Shown: positions 38,560 through 50,314 of the stretch, piece by piece
Position numbering within the stretch: position 1 is the stretch's first letter
Layout of the letters: each line of letters starts with the position of its first letter
NCBI GenBank assembly: GCA_000611775.1
Contig: KK106987.1
Location: 372,001 to 436,000, forward strand
DNA length: 64,000 nucleotides
Origin: Umbilicaria muhlenbergii
Taxonomy: Eukaryota; Ascomycota; Lecanoromycetes; Umbilicariales; Umbilicariaceae
Reading direction: 5' to 3'
Program-made: the position numbers and the translations under genes
Notes under the pieces: model-generated
The model's input: the letters and a program-made list of their open reading frames with translations, nothing else
Told to the model about the DNA's origin: nothing
Databases searched by the model: none

Positions 38560-41500
38560 ATGCTTACTTTGAAGCCTTCAGGCAGTGAATGACAACAAGA
38601 GTTCACTGCTGCAGCACAGAAAGACATGAGCAACTTTCATGTCTGAGTTAAAGTCAACAGTCAGTCAGCCTGACTGTTAATAAACAGTGACTGCACAGGG
38701 AACTTCATGAACTCAGAATTTGCTGTGAAACATGTAATCTGAACACAGGTGAAGCAGAATCCCTTTAAACTTCAAGAGTTCAATGAGATCTTTATGAGAC
38801 ATAATGATGAATGAGTAAACTGAGAGACGGTTTCTACGCTTATGCATTTAGGTCAACATTGGGAAAAAATTCAATTCAACATAATGAAGTAACCAGGAAG
38901 TGATATAGTCCTGAGAATATCATGACTCTGAGCGGTCAATCTGATGATTGATTGAGCTGAAAATGAGATATACTTTGTTAAGAGTGATAATTTAAATAAA
39001 TTATATTCAGTCCTGAACTCACCTGAAGGTGTGAAGATCTTCATTATGTCAGTGAAAAAAATGCATGAGGAATTGAAGAATCCTGATGCAAAGGTACTGT
39101 GAAGCAGATGAGTCAAAGATGATTAAGACTCTGTTATTAAGTTATTTATTCTTAAAGAATATAAAGACTTTGAGGAATTATTTACAGCTGTAAAGGATCA
39201 GGACGCCTTGCTGAAATATTAAAAATAAGATCATGAAATCAAGATCATGAAAGATTACACATTAATGAAGCAACCTATTTACTCATTGTCATCTCAAAAG
39301 TTAAACACTTTATGAGAATACTTAGAGGAGAACTTATGAAAAGGATTCATACAAGAATCTTAATCTTCAGCTGAATATTCAATACTGTTCATGCCAAAAT
39401 CAGACAGTTCACTTAGGTTGTGTGTTGACTATTGAGCATTGAACAACATTATCATCAAGAACAGTTACCCTTTGCTGCTCATTTCAGAACTGCAGGATCA
39501 GTTTCAGAGAGCATAATGATTTATCAAGTTCAATATTTCAGGAGCCTTCAACCAGATTCATATCAAAGAAGAAGATGAATGAAAAACTGTGTTTCAAATA
39601 AGATTCAGACTTTATGAGTACCTGATAATGCCTTTCAGATTAACAAACACGTCAGTAACTTTTCAGGCTTTTATTAATAACATACTGTGAGAATACTTAA
39701 ATCAGTTCATGATCATCTACCTCAACAACATACTGATCTACTTCAAGATGAAGGAGCAGCATGTTCAGCATGTTTAAAAAGTCCTGCAAGCACTTCAAAA
39801 TGCAGGATTACAGGTAAAGCCTGAGAAAAGTCTTTTTCATTTCAAGGAAGTACACTTCTTAGGCTTCATAATAACATCAGAAGAGTTACAGATGAACTTA
39901 AAGAAGATATAATTTATAATTAAATGATCAGTATTGAAGAACATCAAGGAAGTACAGTCCTTTCTTGAGTTCATGAACTTCTATAAAAAGTTTATCAAAA
40001 AGTATTCAAAAATCACATCACCTCTAATGAAGTTGATTAAAAAAGATCAGAAATTCAAGTGATCACCTGAAGCACAGAAAGCCTTTGATGAGTTGAAGAA
40101 GAGATTCACTTCTTAATTAATTCTCATGAGTTTCAACCCTGAGAAACTTATTACGCTTGAGACGGACGCGTCAGATGAAGCTATAAGAGCATGCATTAAT
40201 CAGTCAGATGATAAGAGACATCTACAGTCAATAACTTTCTATTCAAGAAAGTTTTCAAGTGCTGAAATGAGTTATGAGATACATGACAAGGAGCTGTTAA
40301 TTATTGTTGATGCATTCAAGCAATGACATGTGTATCTGAAAGGACCTAAACATGAGGTTTAAGTATACTCAGATCATAAAAATCTGTTGTATTTCATGAC
40401 AATGAAGGTCTTAAATTGAAGATAAGTACATTAATTGAAAGAATTGTTGCAGTACAATTTCAAGATTCATTATTAAAAAGAATCAGAGAATGTCAAAGTG
40501 AATGCTCTCAATCAATGAGCTGATTACTTGCAAGATAAATCAATCATCAGTCATGTTATCCTCTGAGAGAATGAGCAAGAGGACATGTCTTTCAATAAAC
40601 AGTTCAACTTCATCATACAGGTAGAGGATAACATTTTTGAAAATGAGATTCAAAAAGTGTTGAAGAATGATAAATTAACACAGCAGGTTCTTCAGAATAT
40701 TAAAAATCATGAAAGCTTTAAAAAGAAGAAAGGTTTACTACTTTTTTAAAACTTAATTTATGTTTCTATTAATCTTCAACAGAAGTTAATAGAGGAAAGT
40801 CATTTCAACAAGATGCATGATCATCAAGGAATTGACAAAATGATAGAATGACTCACAAGAACATATTACTTCTCACATATAAAAAAGAAGATTGAAGAGA
40901 TCATTCAAAAGTGCAACATCTGCTGAAGAAGCAAAGCAGATCAACATAAGTCATATGATTTACTTAAATCATCAAAGACATCATCAAGATCATGAGCAAG
41001 CATCACATTAAACTTTGTAATTAAGTTATCAAGGTTGAAAGAACCCCTGATGAAAGCAGTTTATAATTTGATATTGATTATCACTGACAGACTTATGAAG
41101 TACGGATACTTCATACTTTACAATGAAGCATCATCAGCAGAGGAACTCACATATATGTTTTTAAAAATTATAGCAGTCAATCATGAACTGCTGAAAGAGA
41201 TAATCTCTGATAAAGATAAACTCTTCACCTTTAAGTTCTGAAAATCATTAATGAACCAGTTGAGGATTCATCACAAGTTGTCAACATCATATCATCCTCA
41301 GACGGATGAACAGACAGAATAATTAAATCAAATTATGAAACAATACCTGTGATGTTACATTAATTATCAGCAAATTAATTGAGTAGAACTCTTACCAATA
41401 GCTCAGTTAACATATAATTCAGCAGCAACAGAGACAACTGAAGTATCATCATTCTACATCAATTACAGTTTCAACCCGGCTATGAATGAGGCCAGGAGGC

Positions 41501-42060
41501 TAATAATGATAGCACAAAAAGCAAGAATATAAGTGAATCACCTCAAGGACCTGCATGAAATGTTGTAAAAGAACATCAAATTCACCTCAGAAAGATCAGT
41601 GATATATTATAATAAAAAAAGAGTTAAAGAATCTACTTTTAAAGAAAGAAATAAAGTATACCTCCTGTGTCACAATATCAAGACAAAGTGACTTAGCAAT
41701 AAATTGAATCACATGAAGTTGAGACCTTTTCAAATTGCAAAAACTAAGAGAAGCGTCAACTATGAGCTTGAGCTTTCACTCACTATGTGAATACACTCAG
41801 TATTCCACATATCACTACTTGAACCAGCAGACCCGGAAATGCCAATACAAGAAAAATCATCAGAGATCAACTCAGAGAGTCAAGATGCTGAATTCAAGGT
41901 AGAAGAAATTCTAAATCAGCAAGACATAAATGATGAATCACACTACTTGATCAAATGAAAAGGATATGACAGTGAAGGAAACACATGAGAGTCAGAGGAA
42001 AATCTCACTCATTATGCAGTGAAACTGCAGCAGTTTCATCAAAGAAACCTGCAGGAAGTC
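38560..42060 (+). pseudogene. Chr2 pol with chromodomain
   Basis: The protease active site is degraded near 38,670 (INSDCTGNF). RT spans about 39,300-39,950, with catalytic YLDD changed to IYLNNILIY near 39,715. RNase H is open at 40,126-40,326 (LETDASDEA, SAEMSYEIHDKELL). The integrase zinc-binding HHCC region is near 40,800-40,930 and its core is open at 41,035-41,241, with YHPQTDEQTE after it. The chromodomain lies at about 41,899-42,045 (VEEILNQQDIND, YLIK-stop-KGYDSEG), its two Trp codons now TGA. The order PR-RT-RH-INT-CHD is diagnostic of chromoviruses. Confidence 0.9.
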
Positions 42061-42591
42061 AGTTCACATCATTGAAATTAAAAGCCTCAAGCGCAAGAAA
42101 GTTGAGTGAAGGCTTAATAAAAGAATCAGCAGTTACAGCAGTTGCATGCTCATTCACCTTCAACTCTTCAATGTTCTGAAGTTCAGTACAGATCAAGTCT
42201 GACTGCTTCTTTCTCAGAAAAGTGATTTGTTTGTGAAGTCTTTCTTTCTTCACTCTTATCTTTCACTTTTGTGTCATGACGGCATCCTTTTCCTTTTTTA
42301 AGTGATGAATCTTCACACTCACCTTGTTGATCTCCTTCAGAGATATGAACAAGTCACAAGAGATGCTCAGCTAAACACAGGTGCTGCATTTATCATAATC
42401 ATTCAACATCTTGCACTTCTTGTCATCAGTTAAACAGTGATTACATGTTCACATGACAACCCTCCTGTTCTCAGTGATCAAATCAGTCAAATGAGAATGA
42501 TGAGAAGTAGATGACTTCTTCTTTCTGATACTGAATGAAGGCATGAGGAAGGTTGAGTTTTCAAGGATGAAAATGTTGAGAGAGGAGCTAA
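42059..42591 (-). pseudogene. Antisense Cys-cluster ORF of Chr2
   Basis: On - a single frame (open apart from three stops) runs from the 3' LTR region down to a stop at 42,059, antisense to pol and directly abutting the chromodomain end. At about 42,447-42,355 it encodes TCNHCLTDDKKC then KCSTC and SCD: C-x2-C-x6-C-x8-C-x2-C-x6-C. A charged coiled-coil-like part follows (KKERLHKQITFLRKKQSD; 42,253-42,180), then a Leu/Ala/Phe-rich tail. The segment before the cluster (ENRRVVM-stop-TCNHC) and the coiled coil after it resemble a multi-copy family of uncharacterised ascomycete proteins that I recall but cannot name. Chr3 and Chr4 have positional equivalents. Confidence 0.7.
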
Positions 42592-43025
42592 TGTTACACC
42601 TCTCATTAAACAGTACCTGGTTGATATGCATAGCAGGTGTACATGTGATACTGCTCATGATGTTTAAAACATGAGCACCTTGAGCACTTGACTGCTCATG
42701 ATGCTCAGGGCATGAGCACCTTGAGCATTCAATCACTCATGATGCTCAGGGCATGAGCACCCTGAGCAGTAAGATTACACATGTAAAGCAGTACAATCAC
42801 ACATGAGTCTTTTAAAGTATTATATAATCACAGGTAGATTCATAATTAGGAGCTCATGCTCAACTCATGTATTAAATGCAATCTCATAGGTCTACAGCCT
42901 TCTAGCTTATTCAAGTCTACATGTGATCAAGTAGTTCATTGAATCAAGCGTCATGATTAGATGAACATTGATATAATTCATTGAATGATTGTATTATCTC
43001 TGTCACTATGACATCACCTGTTACA
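42592..43025 (+). repeat. 3' LTR of Chr2
   Basis: It is nearly identical in length and layout to the 5' LTR, with the same palindromic units (about 42,650-42,765). It is preceded by a purine-rich tract. The antisense open frame can be read into this LTR as far as 42,736, so the LTR could supply its promoter or first codons. Confidence 0.9.
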
Positions 43026-43475
43026 ATAGGATTCAGTCAGTAAAGACAGCTTATTGACAACATCTCATGTGATTATATTACCCTGACTGCTGTTGTTAAT
43101 AATATATGAATATTGTGGAGATTTGCTCATCATATCACTCATTGTTGTTATGTGCAGTTTCACCTCTAGTTGCCTTGATATCAGATGTGAGATATCATCA
43201 ATAATTAATAATGAGGCAAACTGAAGGTGATTCATGAGTCATTTATTCACATTAACTGCAGTGAAGACAGCTGTAGATTATTCAATCATACAATCATTTA
43301 TTCAATGACTGATGACTTCACATTTAATGCAGAGACCTGCTGACCTTCATGCATTTACTTTATTTCTTGAGATGAAGTCTCCTTGTCAGCATGAGGAGAT
43401 TGTGAATATTCATGTCATCATCATAATTGCTCCTTCAGTGATTAATATATGATTGAGATTCTGACTCTGATTGCA

Positions 43476-43703
43476 TGTAAGACTATAGCGTCCCTTACTA
43501 GAAAGAGAAGTATAGTTGAGGTATGTGACAGCATGAGATATAAATGTATAAAGATTATATGATCCTATTTATATAAAACTAATAACTAAGGAATCAAGGT
43601 GAGATTAAGCAGTGCAGAGTTTTCATGTAACTCACTAACACTGTCAAGTCACTGATAAGGTGCATGCCTTATGTGAGTCTCAGATTGTCATTAACTCATG
43701 ACA
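43476..43703 (-). repeat. 3' LTR of Chr4
   Basis: It aligns with 50,082-50,309 at equal length; the shared core CCCTTACTAGAAAG and AACTAATAACTAAGG make the match unmistakable. Differences are nearly all transitions. Confidence 0.9.
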
Positions 43704-44148
43704 ATTATCTCCCCTCTATACAGCAGCCCTTCAGCGCAGAAAGGTAAGTGACTGTTAAAAAGCTCAGTTAACAGTTGAAATGATGACACAGTGTCAACAT
43801 TGATTAAGTGAGATGATAATGAGGTGAGCTTGTCACATGACAGTGAAAACCCTGAGGAGTGAAGAGGCAGCAGCAGAGTCATGACAGCATAAGCATGACA
43901 ACATTATAATAATGTAATTAAGAGCTCAGGTGATGATATCATAATAAGAGTTTCAGAATATAAATACTGTCAACTCCTCAGCCTTCTGTCATCAACTTTT
44001 GTCAGAGCAGTGATTTATCATCACAACATCATCAATGCATCCTCAAGATGCATCATTTTCATCACTGCAACATCAGTCATTATGCCTGTAAGTCAGAGAA
44101 GCTGACTCCGCAGATGCACTTCTAATGTGAGTTATCATATAATGCTCA

Positions 44149-44826
44149 TTGATTGTCAAGTGCTCTGCTGAACCTCATGTGCATCTTATTGAACCTTTTT
44201 GTCTCTGTTGCTCTCATCACTTCACGGATGATATGACTCAGGTATGTGACATCAGGTTGAATGTCAAGTGCACATATTGCACAAATTTGCATAAAGCTTG
44301 TCTTTTGATAAGTTTAACTTGCTCACTTGTTGCATTTCACTGATGATTCAAGGTTCTCACATGATTTACCTGCAAGGTAAACACCTTCATATGCTTGATC
44401 AATAAAGTTAATATTAATGCTCCCTCACCTGTTCTCCTGACCGCTCTCAAGACGCGTCAAAAGTGTTATAACAAGAAGATTACAATGCATCTTTGTGTTG
44501 TTGACTGTCATCAGAAGCTGTTAAAATTAAAGTTTACTGTCAAGATCAACCTCCTGCTTCTTGAGCAAATCAAATGCATCAACAATGCACTTAAAGATAT
44601 TCTGAATATCATGTGATATTCAGTTTAATCCCCTTCTCTTCACCTCTGACATGATGATTATGAACAGTTAACATGCATTTTATTTTAAAAGCATTTGCCT
44701 GTCATTGTTGATAATGATGATGATGATGATGACAGAGATTTCTCTCCTTTCAAGTCAGAGGAGTCAGAGGAAATGAAGAAGAGTGATGAAGATGAGACAG
44801 AAGATGATGATGATGAAGATGAGTAA
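44149..44826 (+). pseudogene. Antisense Cys-cluster ORF of Chr4
   Basis: A plus-strand frame, broken by a few stops (mostly TGA), runs from about 44,149 to a TAA at 44,824-44,826. Near its start it encodes CLCCSHH, VCDIR and KCTYCTNLHKAC: C-x2-C-x11-C-x7-C-x2-C-x6-C. A basic middle part (44,395-44,616) follows, and it ends in a strongly acidic tail of Asp/Glu runs (44,710-44,823). It is antisense to Chr4 pol and lies between the chromodomain and the 3' LTR. The true start is unclear, as the first in-frame codon is not ATG. Function unknown; a zinc-binding N-terminal part and an acidic tail are all that can be said. Confidence 0.65.
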
Positions 44827-45129
44827 ATAGTGTTTTGTCAGCATTTTGCTGATCTTGTATGATAATTTCTTTTTCAGCCTGCTCTGATCTGCTGTTATGA
44901 TGATAATAATATTGTGCTTTCCTTATGCTTTGCTGATGATTCATCTTCTTTAGTGAACTCATCACCCTTGACCCTTGCTGTAGATCACTTATAAGGTCTT
45001 AATAAAACTTGTAAAACCTCTTGAGGAAAATCAAGAAAGAGTGTTCTTATGACATCAATTAAATCTTTCTAGATCACTTTTTTCTACACTTGTTTAATTC
45101 ATTATTGAAGGCTGCTCACATTTTCTGCA

Positions 45130-48100
45130 CACCTTTTAAGTTCTTTTTTAACACTCATTGATCATATTCTTCTGATCAACCCTTTCATCTCACTTTGTAC
45201 AGGATTTCATTCCTGGATTTTCAGTGATTTAAAATCTCTTCAACTTCATATTCTTCTTCATTGTCAATTAGCTTTGAAGGCAGCAGTAATGATTTAAAGT
45301 TGTCATCAGCTCTGCACTGATATGACTTCAGATAAAAGACATGAAAGACATTATGAATTTAATAAATGAGCAGTAAAGTTAACTTGTAAGCTTGCTTCTC
45401 TATTAAGTCTTCAACCTGAAATGATTTAATGAATTTGTGAGACAGTTTCCTGCTCAGGCGCTTCTGTCATAAGTTTTTCATGAATAACATTATTAAGTCT
45501 CTCATATTATAGGTCTTGAGTTTATGTTTGACATCATAATATTTTGTCTGAGAATTAATTACATTTTCTCATCATTGTGACAGCACTTCTTATATGTCAT
45601 GAAATCATTTCATCTGATCTTTAACTGCAGGTACTTCTTCTTTTCTAAAGTCATTCTTGACTTCAAATCTTACTTTCAGATGATAAGCATACATGACATA
45701 AAAAGAGCTGCACTTTATTGATGCTTGTGTTTCATTGTTGTAAGTGAATTCTGTCAGAGGTAAAAGATTCATTCAGTTGTCTTGTTCATCTGAGTAATAA
45801 CAGTGAAGATAATGTTTTAAGATTTGATTCTGTCATTCTGTCTGTTCATTCATTTGCAGGTGAAAGACAGTGCTTAACTGATACTTCATTCTTAAATAGT
45901 AGCACATTTCTGATCAGAAAGTGCTTGTGAAAATTGATCTCTGATCAGAGACAGCTCCTTTCAATACATTGAATCAGCATATTATTTCCTCATAAAACAA
46001 GTCAGTCAACTCTGTTGCTGTAATCATTTTCATGATTTGAATATACTGAGCCATTTTCATATACTGATTTATAATCATTAAGATCACATCATACACATAA
46101 TCTCTGCACTTACTTGACAGTAAGTCAGTGATAAAATTCATGATGACTTGCTGTCATGATTCTTCTGACTGAGGCAGCGCCTGTAGCTCATCATAAGAAT
46201 GATGTTTAAGCACTTTCATCCTTTAACAGATGTCACATGACACAACATAATCTTTGACATCTTGACTCATATCAATTCAATAGTATTTGCAGTCAATCAA
46301 TTCAAGAGTTCTTTTTACCCTGAAATGCCCTGTCAAGGCATCATCATGATGATGTTTCAAGATCTCTGCCCTTACAGACTCTTCTTTCAGAATGTATATT
46401 TATTCCTCATGAAATAAAAGGCCTTCAGAGTCAACCCTTCAAGAACTTTCAGCTTTAGCCTTGCACTTCACTGATGTACAGTCAGCATTGCGTGTCACTT
46501 CTACAAATGAATCATCATTTTGTAGAGTTCAAATCAAATTTCTTAAGAGTAAACTCAAGCTTTCATCAGCTGTTTCATGAATGACAAGATCTCTTATCAT
46601 CACATGTGAAATGAGTTGTTTGCAATCAACAGTTTCAGTGACAGGGTTAAGTTGTTTCACAGTTATGTTATAATCATCATGAGTAAATGTTTTGCTGTCA
46701 CTCCTTCAGCATTTTTTCTGAAGTTTAAGATTTTTAATCTTGATCATTCTCCCTGCCCCTGCAAGCAACTGCCTCACAATAGAGGCATATCTGAGTGAGA
46801 ATATGTTCACAAGAGTGATTAACTTTCTCTGAAGCATTGAGAGTAATTTCTTCATAATTTCACTCACCTCTTCAACATCCCTGTAGTCTGATCACCTTGA
46901 CAGCACGTCAGCAGGGTTGATCTTTTCAGACTGATGCAGAATATTGAAATCAAAAGCAGTGAGTTTCATTGCTCATCATGCTTGTCTGTCATTCAATTCC
47001 TTCACGTTCATAAATCCTCATAAATTGTTATGATCAGTCAATACCTCTATGATATGACAACTGCCTTTGAGGTAGTGTCATCAGTGTTTAAACATCATAA
47101 TGATGACAAGGAGCTCCTGGTCATGAGTTTCATATCAAATCTCTGAAGGAGATAACTTTCTTAATCAGAATGCAACTGAATGTCACTGCCTGTTATTCAA
47201 CAGCTGAGACAGGATGTCAGTGAGTTCAATGATTAACACATCAGTTTTCACCTGTATCTGTAACTTCAGATTGAAGTGAATCAGGATAGATGCTGTCATA
47301 AAGATTTCATGAAGGTGATTAAACACCTTCTTTGCATCACTTGAGAATTTAAAAGGCTTGAACTTCTTTTCATCCTTGCTACCTTTCATAAGGTTTGTCA
47401 AGGGGGCTGCAACTTATGAATAGCACTTAATAAAGCGTCTATAAAAGTTCACAAAGCTCAAGAAGACTTGTACTTTCTGAAAAGTTCTTGATACTGATCA
47501 GTCCTGTATGATGTTCACTTGTCACAGATTCATGACTACGCCTTCAGTTGTAATAATAAACTCTAGAAATTTCACCTTGATAATGAAGAATTCACACTTC
47601 TTAAAGTTCACATAAAGTTGAAATCAACAGAGTCAGTTTAACACCTGCTTAACATGCTCTCAGTGTTGCACTGATGATTCTGAGTATATAAGAATGTCAT
47701 CTAAATAGACAACACAAAAGACATTCACAAGCCTTGTTAATGCTCAGTTGATGTAAGCCTGAAACATAGCTGAAGCGTTGACCAATCTGAAAGGCATGAT
47801 TATATACTCAAAGTGACTGTAATGCATGTGAAACACTGTTTTTCACTCATTACCCTCCTTGATGTGAATATGATGATAAGTGTTCTTCAAATCTAGCTTC
47901 ATAAATAGCTTGACTTCATTAAGCTGATTCAACATTTCATTTATAAGAGGTAACAGGTGCTTGTTCTTGATGATCATCTTATTCAACTTCTGATAATTAA
48001 CACATAACTGCAGCTCTTCATCTTTCTTTAAAACAAAAAGAATGAGTGCTCCTGCAGGGCTCATGAAGTGGTGAATTCAATCTTTCATTAAGGTGTTGTT

Positions 48101-48880
48101 CAAGTATTCTCATAACACCTTTAATTCAGTATTGAAGAGGTTATACAAAGGGTCATAAGATGAATCTGTGCTGTTCAGGTCAATTGCATGATCACTGATC
48201 TTATGAGATGAAAGAAGATCAGCATTCTTCATTGAGAACACATCTGCATAATCAGTGTATTCCTCAGAGAGAGCTTGTGTTATCTTAATGCTTTGTATGC
48301 ACACTTCTGATGCAGCGTCATCACTCACACCTACTCATATCAGAGCGTAGATAGCAGAGTGATCTTGAATCTCTCTTGTGAATTCATCAGATGACTGTAA
48401 CTCAATAAGCTGCTCCTTAATGTTGAAGTGCCATGCCTTCATTTCACAGTCAATTCACACATGTTCAGTCTTCAATGCAGAAAGTTCAAGGATAAGGGGT
48501 GATCCTGATTTATTTAATGCATAAAATACATGTTCACATTCATGAGATTGTCCTCAACTGTCAGTAAGCTGATAATGCACATGATAAGCACTGAAGCAGT
48601 AAGCCTTCTGATCATTAAAGAATTAAGGTTGAGGCAAAAAGCTCTTCATATGAGTCAATTGATGCTCAATAATGAAATGTTGCAAAATCACATTGACTTC
48701 AGCTCCTGTGTTCAATAAGACTTGCATGAGTATGACATCATCATTGTGAAGAACTTGTTCATCAACAATTAAATTAAACTCTGAGGTTACTTTTGTTCAG
48801 CACTTCAGTGACATGAAGCCTTCACTGAAGTGTTCTCATTTTTTAATGCTGAAACAACTGCAACTGAGGTCTTATTCAGG
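45130..48880 (-). pseudogene. Chr4 pol with chromodomain
   Basis: Protease-like LLNTGAEVNV lies near 48,710. An acidic inter-domain segment is open at 48,328-48,110. RT is open at 48,064-47,843 and continues to about 47,400, with the catalytic motif VVYLDDILIYSE intact near 47,710. RNase H is at about 47,400-46,980 and integrase at about 46,700-45,700. A chromodomain lies at about 45,265-45,140 (EYEVEEILNH, ILYKVR-stop-KG). The stops are mainly TGA at Trp positions. Confidence 0.85.
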
Positions 48881-49990
48881 TCTGAGTTTTTCACAGGCTG
48901 TGAATAATCAGGGGAATAATGTCTCTTCTGATTACAATTTCAACAAGTCACATGTGACAAGTTTTTTATTTCAGGAGCCTTCACTGATCTGCTTTTATAT
49001 TTATTATCTCACTTGCTCTTCATCTTGTTCTTGCTGAGCTTATGATCCTTATTCTCAGCAGGCTTTGATGATGACTCAAGTTTGCAGCTGAGGATAACTG
49101 TCATATTAAGATTTGCTTTCAATTTCATGATGCCTCTCAAATGTAGATTATTCTTCAAGTGTGCAGTTAAGATGATGATTCTCTTTCAAGTTGTGAGTAG
49201 ATCCTGATAATTCATTAAGGCTGCATGAACCTCAAGTTTTAATTTTGTGAAGAAGTGAGTCCTCATGTGCTCTTCACTGTAAGAAGGTAACTGAGCTTTC
49301 AAGGTGCTTAAATAGTTATTGAAAGCTTAAACTGACTAATGAGGTAGTTGAACAGCATCATTATACAGTTGAGTGATGTGAAGCTGATGATTCACAGGGT
49401 CCTTAATAATGTTGAGCAGAAATTTCATAAAATCATTTCAGATAACAGTGAAATAATCTTTAATCTCATCATCTTGCAGTCACGCCTCCTTTGATTCACC
49501 CTTTAAGTATTACATGATGTAAATCACCTTATCCTCCTCATGAGGGAAATCAGCTGAGTTAAAATGAAAGGTATTTTTTGCATCTTGCATTTAATTCAGG
49601 TGCTTTTTCACATTCTTGTCATGATATAGTGGCAACTCCTTTGCCTGAATCCTTGATCATACATTTCATATTGACAGCATTTCATTGATGCAGTGCTTGC
49701 TCATTACAGACTCAGTGTTCATAAAGTCAAGGAATCTCTCAGCTGAGGTATCAACATGAGTAGCAGGATCTTTAAGTAGGTTGACTTTTAATGTCAGAAC
49801 TTTCATTTAAAGCTGCTGCAGCTCTTGTTGCTTAAGAAGTTCATCTCACTGTCATCTCACTTGCATGATCTCATCATTAATGTTGTGCATCATTTCACCT
49901 GAGGATCCTTCACTCATGAGGTTCACTTCACTGATGCTTGAGGAAATGAGTGACATTTCACAGTCATTTTGTTGATTCTTCATCATCATG
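48881..49990 (-). pseudogene. Chr4 gag
   Basis: From an ATG near 49,985 (MKNQQNDCEM) a frame broken by TGA/TAA encodes a typical Ty3 gag capsid (for example KVIYIM-stop-YLKGES and DFMKFLLN), ending in a degraded zinc knuckle near 48,905-48,950 (C-stop-NCNQKRHYSPDY). Confidence 0.75.
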
Positions 49991-50081
49991 TCTTGTTCTG
50001 CTTCAGAAGTTTAACATAGTTGATTTCAAATCTGCATCTTATCTCAGGTCACCACCCTTTGAAAGGTAAAGTTATTAAAAC

Positions 50082-50309
50082 TGTAAGATTATAGCATCCC
50101 TTACTAGAAAGGGAAGTATAGTTGAGGTATGTGACAGCATGAGATATAAATGTATAAAGGTTATATGATCCTATCTATATAGAACTAATAACTAAGGAAT
50201 CAAGGTGAGATTAAGCAGTGCAGAGTTTTCATGTGACTCATTAACACTGTCAAGCTGCTGATAGGGTGCATGCTTTACATGAGTCTCAAATTGCCATTAA
50301 CCTGTGACA
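50082..50309 (-). repeat. 5' LTR of Chr4
   Basis: It is the partner of 43,476-43,703. It is followed on + by the TTGCA target duplication and then resumed Chr3 gag sequence. Confidence 0.9.
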
Positions 50310-50314
50310 TTGCA

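Larger units (their letters stand above)
36427..43025 (+). mobile_element. Chr2, full-length chromovirus inserted in Chr3
   Basis: It is a complete structure: 434-bp LTRs (36,427-36,860; 42,592-43,025), gag, protease, RT, RNase H, integrase, chromodomain, a minus-strand Cys-cluster ORF and a polypurine tract (GAGAGAGGAG, ending about 42,587). The target-site duplication is ATAAG (36,422-36,426) and ATAGG (43,026-43,030), differing by one G-to-A. It is related over its coding length to the truncated Chr1. It is the least decayed retroelement in its RNase H and integrase, but it still has many TGA stops. Confidence 0.9.
43476..50309 (-). mobile_element. Chr4, full-length chromovirus inserted in Chr3
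   Basis: It has 228-bp LTRs (43,476-43,703; 50,082-50,309), TGTAAGA...GTGACA on +, flanked by a perfect target duplication TTGCA (43,471-43,475 and 50,310-50,314). Internal order on -: gag with zinc knuckle, protease, RT, RNase H, integrase, chromodomain, then an antisense Cys-cluster ORF on + before the 3' LTR. It lies in the gag-protease region of Chr3. Frames are broken mainly by TGA. Confidence 0.9.
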
